Part shown: positions 6,591 through 8,893 of the stretch, piece by piece
How positions within the stretch are numbered: position 1 is the first letter of the stretch
Layout of the letters: each line of letters opens with the position of its first letter
From: Desulfocapsa sp.
Lineage (GTDB): Bacteria; Desulfobacterota; Desulfobulbia; Desulfobulbales; Desulfocapsaceae
DNA: 8,893 nt
NCBI GenBank assembly: GCA_029934815.1
Contig: JAOZLM010000084.1
Coordinates: forward strand, 1-8,893
Reading direction: 5' to 3'
Translations under genes and position numbers: made by a program
The notes under the pieces: generated by a model
Seen by the model: the letters and a program-made list of their open reading frames with translations, nothing else
Told to the model about the DNA's origin: nothing
Database searches by the model: none

Positions 6591-6614
6591 ATGCACCATG
6601 AAAAATAATACCAA
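6586..6614 (-). promoter_or_regulatory. Candidate radA promoter
   Basis: On the minus strand TTGGTA (6614-6609, four of six matches to the sigma70 -35) is followed after 17 bases by TATAAT (6591-6586), a perfect -10. The predicted transcription start near 6579 gives radA a leader of about 50 nt. The -35 lies inside the first codons of the divergent EI24 gene. Predicted from sequence only. Confidence 0.55.
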
Positions 6615-7380
6615 ACAAATCTCAGCACCAGCTAAATGGCTGCCGCTTTCCTATTCACTGGCATTTCTTCTTCGTTCCAAGCGTTTAATGGCGTGGAGTG
6701 CAATGTTAATTCTTGTCACCTTTGCATTTACCTGGGCGGGATATGCCATCACGGTGGATTTTGTCGACGGACTTACCGGTAGTTTTTTTCTGGCAGAACC
6801 CGAAACCAATGGGATCTGGGGCTGGACAAAATACCTTGGTTGGGAAGTGATGCACTGGTTCTTTCTGATTATCAGCCGGATAGTTGCCTTTTATCTGGCA
6901 TTTCTTCTTGCCTATAGTTTATCAGCACCCGGTTATGTATTTTTAAGTACTGCAGCTGAGAAGAAACATGAAGGCTTGGAATTTGAAGCGGATGCAGCCC
7001 TCAATGTTAAAGGGTTACTGATTGATTTATGGGAAGGACTGAAAATAGGAATGTTCGGCATCGTGGTCACTATTGGAGCTTTAATGGCCAATTTTATTCC
7101 CGGCGTGGGGCAGATTGTTGTATTTTTGTTGTATTGCTACTACTCGGCACTGATGTTTGTTGATTACCCTTCTTCACGCAGGCGCTGGAGTCTGAAACGC
7201 AAAATAAGCTGGTTGCGAACACACAATAAACAGGCGTTTCGTCTGGGAGTTTTTCCTGCAATTGTCAGTATGGTGCCGGTGTTGAACATCTTTTTTATTG
7301 CCCTTCTTTTTCCGCTGATGACAGTGCATTGTACCCTGAATTTTGTGGCTATTGAAAAACACGATAAAACAGAAACATGA
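6598..7380 (+). CDS. EI24-domain (CysZ-like) integral membrane protein
   Basis: A 260-residue inner-membrane protein with hydrophobic segments at about 33-52, 86-110, 148-164, 168-188 and 216-240. The block NFIPGVGQIVVFLLYCYYSA (165-184) followed by MFVDYPSSRRRWSLKRK, and the late VSMVPVLNIFFIALLFPLMT hairpin, are characteristic of the EI24 (etoposide-induced 2.4) family, which includes the sulfate transporter CysZ. Sulfate transport is not claimed: many EI24 proteins are uncharacterised and no cys gene is nearby. An N-terminal cytoplasmic stretch of about 30 residues is basic. The ATG at 6598 is the first in frame. The next, M31, also lacks a ribosome binding site. The gene diverges from radA and converges on the cyclase gene, with 23 bp between the stops and no clear terminator there. 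Confidence 0.9.
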   Translation: MKNNTKQISAPAKWLPLSYSLAFLLRSKRLMAWSAMLILVTFAFTWAGYAITVDFVDGLTGSFFLAEPETNGIWGWTKYLGWEVMHWFFLIISRIVAFYLAFLLAYSLSAPGYVFLSTAAEKKHEGLEFEADAALNVKGLLIDLWEGLKIGMFGIVVTIGALMANFIPGVGQIVVFLLYCYYSALMFVDYPSSRRRWSLKRKISWLRTHNKQAFRLGVFPAIVSMVPVLNIFFIALLFPLMTVHCTLNFVAIEKHDKTET

Positions 7381-7403
7381 TATTGTGAAATGGCTATTGC
7401 TCG

Positions 7404-8564
7404 TCAGGTAGCAGTTGCAGGAACTAATGCAGGGCTGCTTTGGGCGGGAGTAGGTATCTTTTGAGCTTTATTTTTTATTGGTCGTTGAACGTAACAACCA
7501 ATGGGTGTAGAGCGATTTCGCATACGTAATTCTTTTCGTTCGCAAAGATCCATCTGTTTGGGAAGATGCTTTCGGGTACGTTCTCCAATTACGACTTCAC
7601 CACCACGGGCATGTTTTTCCAGTCTGGCAGTGGTATTTACCATATCACCAATAACGGTATAATCCTGTCGATTGCAGGAACCAACACTTGCAAGAATTGC
7701 ATTGCCGGTATTTATGCCGATACCCACCTGAAAAACAGGTTTATCATTCTGTTTTCGAGCTTTCATAAGGGTGGCTGTGGCTTTTTGCATTTCCATGGCA
7801 GCACGTACTGCGGATCTTGCACCGTCACGCTCGTCAGAGATGTGTCCAAAAACAGCCATTATCTGGTCACCTACGAATTTGTCCAGCATTCCGTTATATT
7901 TAAACAGAATTTTTGTCATCTCTCCAAAAAATTCATTTAGCATAGCCACTACGTCCTCAGGGTCCATATATTCTGAGAGGGTAGTAAATGAACGAATATC
8001 CGCAAACATGACAGTGACACATTTTCGTTCATTTTTGAGAAGCTGGCCGTCACCGGAAGTCATAAGTTTTTCAACAAGATCGTTGCCAACATAGCGGCAT
8101 AGTTTTTCCCGGAGCCGGTTCTCCTGTTCCAGGGATTCGTAAGACTCGGAGAGATCACTTGCAAAGGCCTGTAGCTGATGACTTCTGCTTTGAATATCCC
8201 GTTTAGCGTTTTGCAGTTGCTCCACAACAGAGTTAAAATTGGAGGCGATAGCATTTAATTCGCCATCAACGGTAAGATCTTTAATATATGGAAGTTCGCC
8301 GGTATCAGGAATTGCCGTTTTGGCGGCAAGATCAGTCATCTGGTCTGAAGACTTTCGCAGTAAGGTAAAACCCATGAGCATACTGAATAGTACCAAAGCA
8401 GCGCAAAAGATCATCAATGTGCTGGGGCCATTATTAAATTCTTTGCTGAAAAGATATGCTGTCAGCAGGAAGGGAAGTATTCCCATCAATGCCAGACTGA
8501 TTTTTATTTTTCGGTAAAAGCTTATGTCTTGATTTTGCACAGGTGTCATTTTTGTTACTGCCAT
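7404..8564 (-). CDS. Membrane-anchored class III adenylate cyclase
   Basis: The 386-residue protein has two N-terminal membrane segments (about 21-40 and 48-68) with only a short loop between them, so no real extracellular sensor domain. A HAMP-like/coiled-coil region follows (about 72-155), then the class III nucleotide cyclase domain (about 180-345). Metal-binding aspartates are D189 (FADIRSFT) and D233 (VGDQIMAVFG). Purine-specifying K229 (LDKFVGD) and D301 (QDYTVIGD) point to ATP rather than GTP. The transition-state pair N310 and R314 lies in VNTTARLE. All catalytic residues are present, so cAMP synthesis is expected. The C-terminus is a proline/alanine-rich tail. The start at 8564 has only a weak CGGAT before it, and M6 is a possible alternative. 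A MITE-like insertion ends 26 bp upstream of the start codon, so expression depends on a near-start or element-borne promoter. Confidence 0.93.
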   Translation of the reverse strand: MAVTKMTPVQNQDISFYRKIKISLALMGILPFLLTAYLFSKEFNNGPSTLMIFCAALVLFSMLMGFTLLRKSSDQMTDLAAKTAIPDTGELPYIKDLTVDGELNAIASNFNSVVEQLQNAKRDIQSRSHQLQAFASDLSESYESLEQENRLREKLCRYVGNDLVEKLMTSGDGQLLKNERKCVTVMFADIRSFTTLSEYMDPEDVVAMLNEFFGEMTKILFKYNGMLDKFVGDQIMAVFGHISDERDGARSAVRAAMEMQKATATLMKARKQNDKPVFQVGIGINTGNAILASVGSCNRQDYTVIGDMVNTTARLEKHARGGEVVIGERTRKHLPKQMDLCERKELRMRNRSTPIGCYVQRPIKNKAQKIPTPAQSSPALVPATAT

Positions 8565-8573
8565 ATCCGGCGA

Positions 8574-8585
8574 TTTTTATAAAAA
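8574..8585. promoter_or_regulatory. 12-bp AT palindrome before the cyclase gene
   Basis: TTTTTATAAAAA is a perfect palindrome in the 26 bp of native sequence left between the cyclase start and the inserted element. On the minus strand it contains TATAAA, which could act as a -10 placed about a dozen bases before ATG. No good -35 is seen at the right distance, so a promoter role is weakly supported. Confidence 0.3.
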
Positions 8586-8590
8586 TAAAC
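8583..8590. repeat. Target-site duplication, left copy
   Basis: AAATAAAC, directly abutting the GTAAC end of the inserted element. It is exactly repeated at 8743-8750. Eight base pairs is the duplication length known for IS66-family insertions. Confidence 0.8.
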
Positions 8591-8742
8591 GTAACTATTC
8601 AGCAGCACTCCAACTACGTCCATTTTGGCCTTTTCGAATAGCACAAGTATGCTTCAAAGCCCAAAATGAACGAATTTGAAGCACTGCTAAACAGTTACAG
8701 ATCCGAATTTAACCTAATTTTGATGAGAGGCTGAATGGTTAC
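8591..8742. mobile_element. 152-bp IS66-type MITE (non-autonomous element)
   Basis: The left end reads GTAACTATTCAGC and the right end, on the other strand, GTAACCATTCAGC: 12 of 13 match. Both begin with GTAA, the hallmark of IS66-family ends, and the element is flanked by the exact 8-bp repeat AAATAAAC. It has no reading frame for a transposase, so it would move only if a related element supplied the enzyme. Inside lies a third end-like sequence at 8698 (GTAACTGTTTAGCAGTGC on the minus strand), which pairs with the left end to form a long imperfect hairpin. IS66 elements often carry subterminal repeats, so this may be an internally deleted derivative. It sits just upstream of the adenylate cyclase gene and almost touches the palindromic repeat at 8752. 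The family assignment rests on ends and duplication length only. Confidence 0.75.
8592..8697 (-). repeat. Long imperfect hairpin inside the MITE
   Basis: The 41-nt arms 8592-8632 and 8657-8697 match at 32 of 41 positions when one is reverse-complemented. Of the nine mismatches, six are transitions that become G-U pairs if the minus strand is transcribed, so 38 of 41 positions could pair in minus-strand RNA. The same six would be A-C mismatches in plus-strand RNA. The minus strand is the one leading into the cyclase gene. Confidence 0.7.
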
Positions 8743-8750
8743 AAATAAAC
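8743..8750. repeat. Target-site duplication, right copy
   Basis: AAATAAAC, directly following the GGTTAC end of the element and identical to 8583-8590. One base further on the palindromic repeat begins. Confidence 0.8.
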
Positions 8751-8751
8751 T

Positions 8752-8873
8752 TGATTACCACTAAAGCTCAGCTACTGCCTTAGTCATTCCGGACTTGATC
8801 CGGAATCTCGTCGGAAGTAGCTGTTTTCACAAGATTCCGGATCAAGTCCGGAATGACGGGATCATGGAAACCG
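8752..8873 (+). repeat. Palindromic dispersed repeat, copy 2 (MITE/REP-like)
   Basis: A perfect 26-bp inverted repeat, with arms at 8783-8808 and 8832-8857 and a 23-nt loop, has the same arm sequence as copy 1. The left flank, from TGATTACCACTA (8752-8763) to the arm, matches the reverse complement of the right flank of copy 1 at 26 of 31 positions. The right flank (8858-8873) is more diverged, at about 10 of 16. The element therefore lies opposite in orientation to copy 1. Together with the MITE at 8591-8742 it fills the 329-bp stretch after the cyclase start codon. I see no gene between 8565 and the end of the window. Confidence 0.82.
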
Positions 8874-8893
8874 ACCAAAACTGAGATTCGATG

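Noticed and set aside
6598..7380. Naming the EI24 protein as the sulfate transporter CysZ
   Set aside because: Only the broad EI24 family features are visible and no cysteine-biosynthesis gene is nearby. Most EI24 members in such genomes are uncharacterised.
8592..8697. Inner hairpin as the complete mobile element
   Set aside because: The bases next to 8591 and 8698 show no target duplication (AAATAAAC against AGATCCGA). Extending the right end to 8742 gives both a matching GTAAC terminus and an exact 8-bp duplication.
58..8873. The two inverted palindromic repeats as ends of an 8.8-kb composite transposon
   Set aside because: There is no transposase in or near them and no duplication at the outer sides. 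The cargo is ordinary chromosomal genes such as radA and rnhA. Independent dispersed copies explain the arrangement better.

Overview
The window reads as chromosomal DNA of a Gram-negative anaerobe, most plausibly a Desulfobacterota relative of the Desulfobulbales. This is inferred from protein flavour (RadA, RNase HI with a hybrid-binding domain, an EI24 protein, a large radical SAM/methyltransferase fusion) and a moderate G+C content. No rRNA or marker gene fixes the taxon.

Layout. On the minus strand, reading from right to left, radA (6525-5164) is followed by a 53-residue membrane protein (5143-4982), a 204-residue polytopic membrane protein (4949-4335) and a 1037-residue multidomain enzyme (4335-1222) that starts on the last base of the preceding stop codon. 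After a 90-bp gap come a 37-residue single-span peptide (1131-1018), a strong intrinsic terminator (994-959) and rnhA (938-243). Spacing suggests that radA through the large enzyme form one operon. On the plus strand there is one gene, an EI24/CysZ-type membrane protein (6598-7380). It diverges from radA across a 72-bp region in which promoters on the two strands appear to share one -10 box. It converges on a membrane-anchored class III adenylate cyclase (8564-7404).

The enzyme at 4335-1222 is the most unusual gene. It joins a radical SAM domain with a SPASM-like tail, an ArsM-type arsenite methyltransferase domain carrying all three expected arsenic-ligand cysteines, a stretch rich in cysteine pairs, and a C-terminal module resembling DUF5714. 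The arrangement suggests stepwise alkylation of a thiophilic element such as arsenic on one chain. No arsR, arsB, acr3 or arsP lies nearby, so the substrate is open.

Both ends of the window carry small non-coding mobile-type DNA. Two copies of a roughly 122-bp palindromic repeat (58-180 and 8752-8873), each built on a perfect 26-27-bp hairpin, lie in opposite orientation. Next to the right-hand copy is a 152-bp element (8591-8742) with GTAAC terminal inverted repeats and an exact 8-bp direct repeat AAATAAAC, the pattern of an IS66-family MITE. It sits only 26 bp before the cyclase start codon and has probably displaced that gene's original promoter. Its inner hairpin has mismatches that nearly all become G-U pairs in minus-strand RNA.
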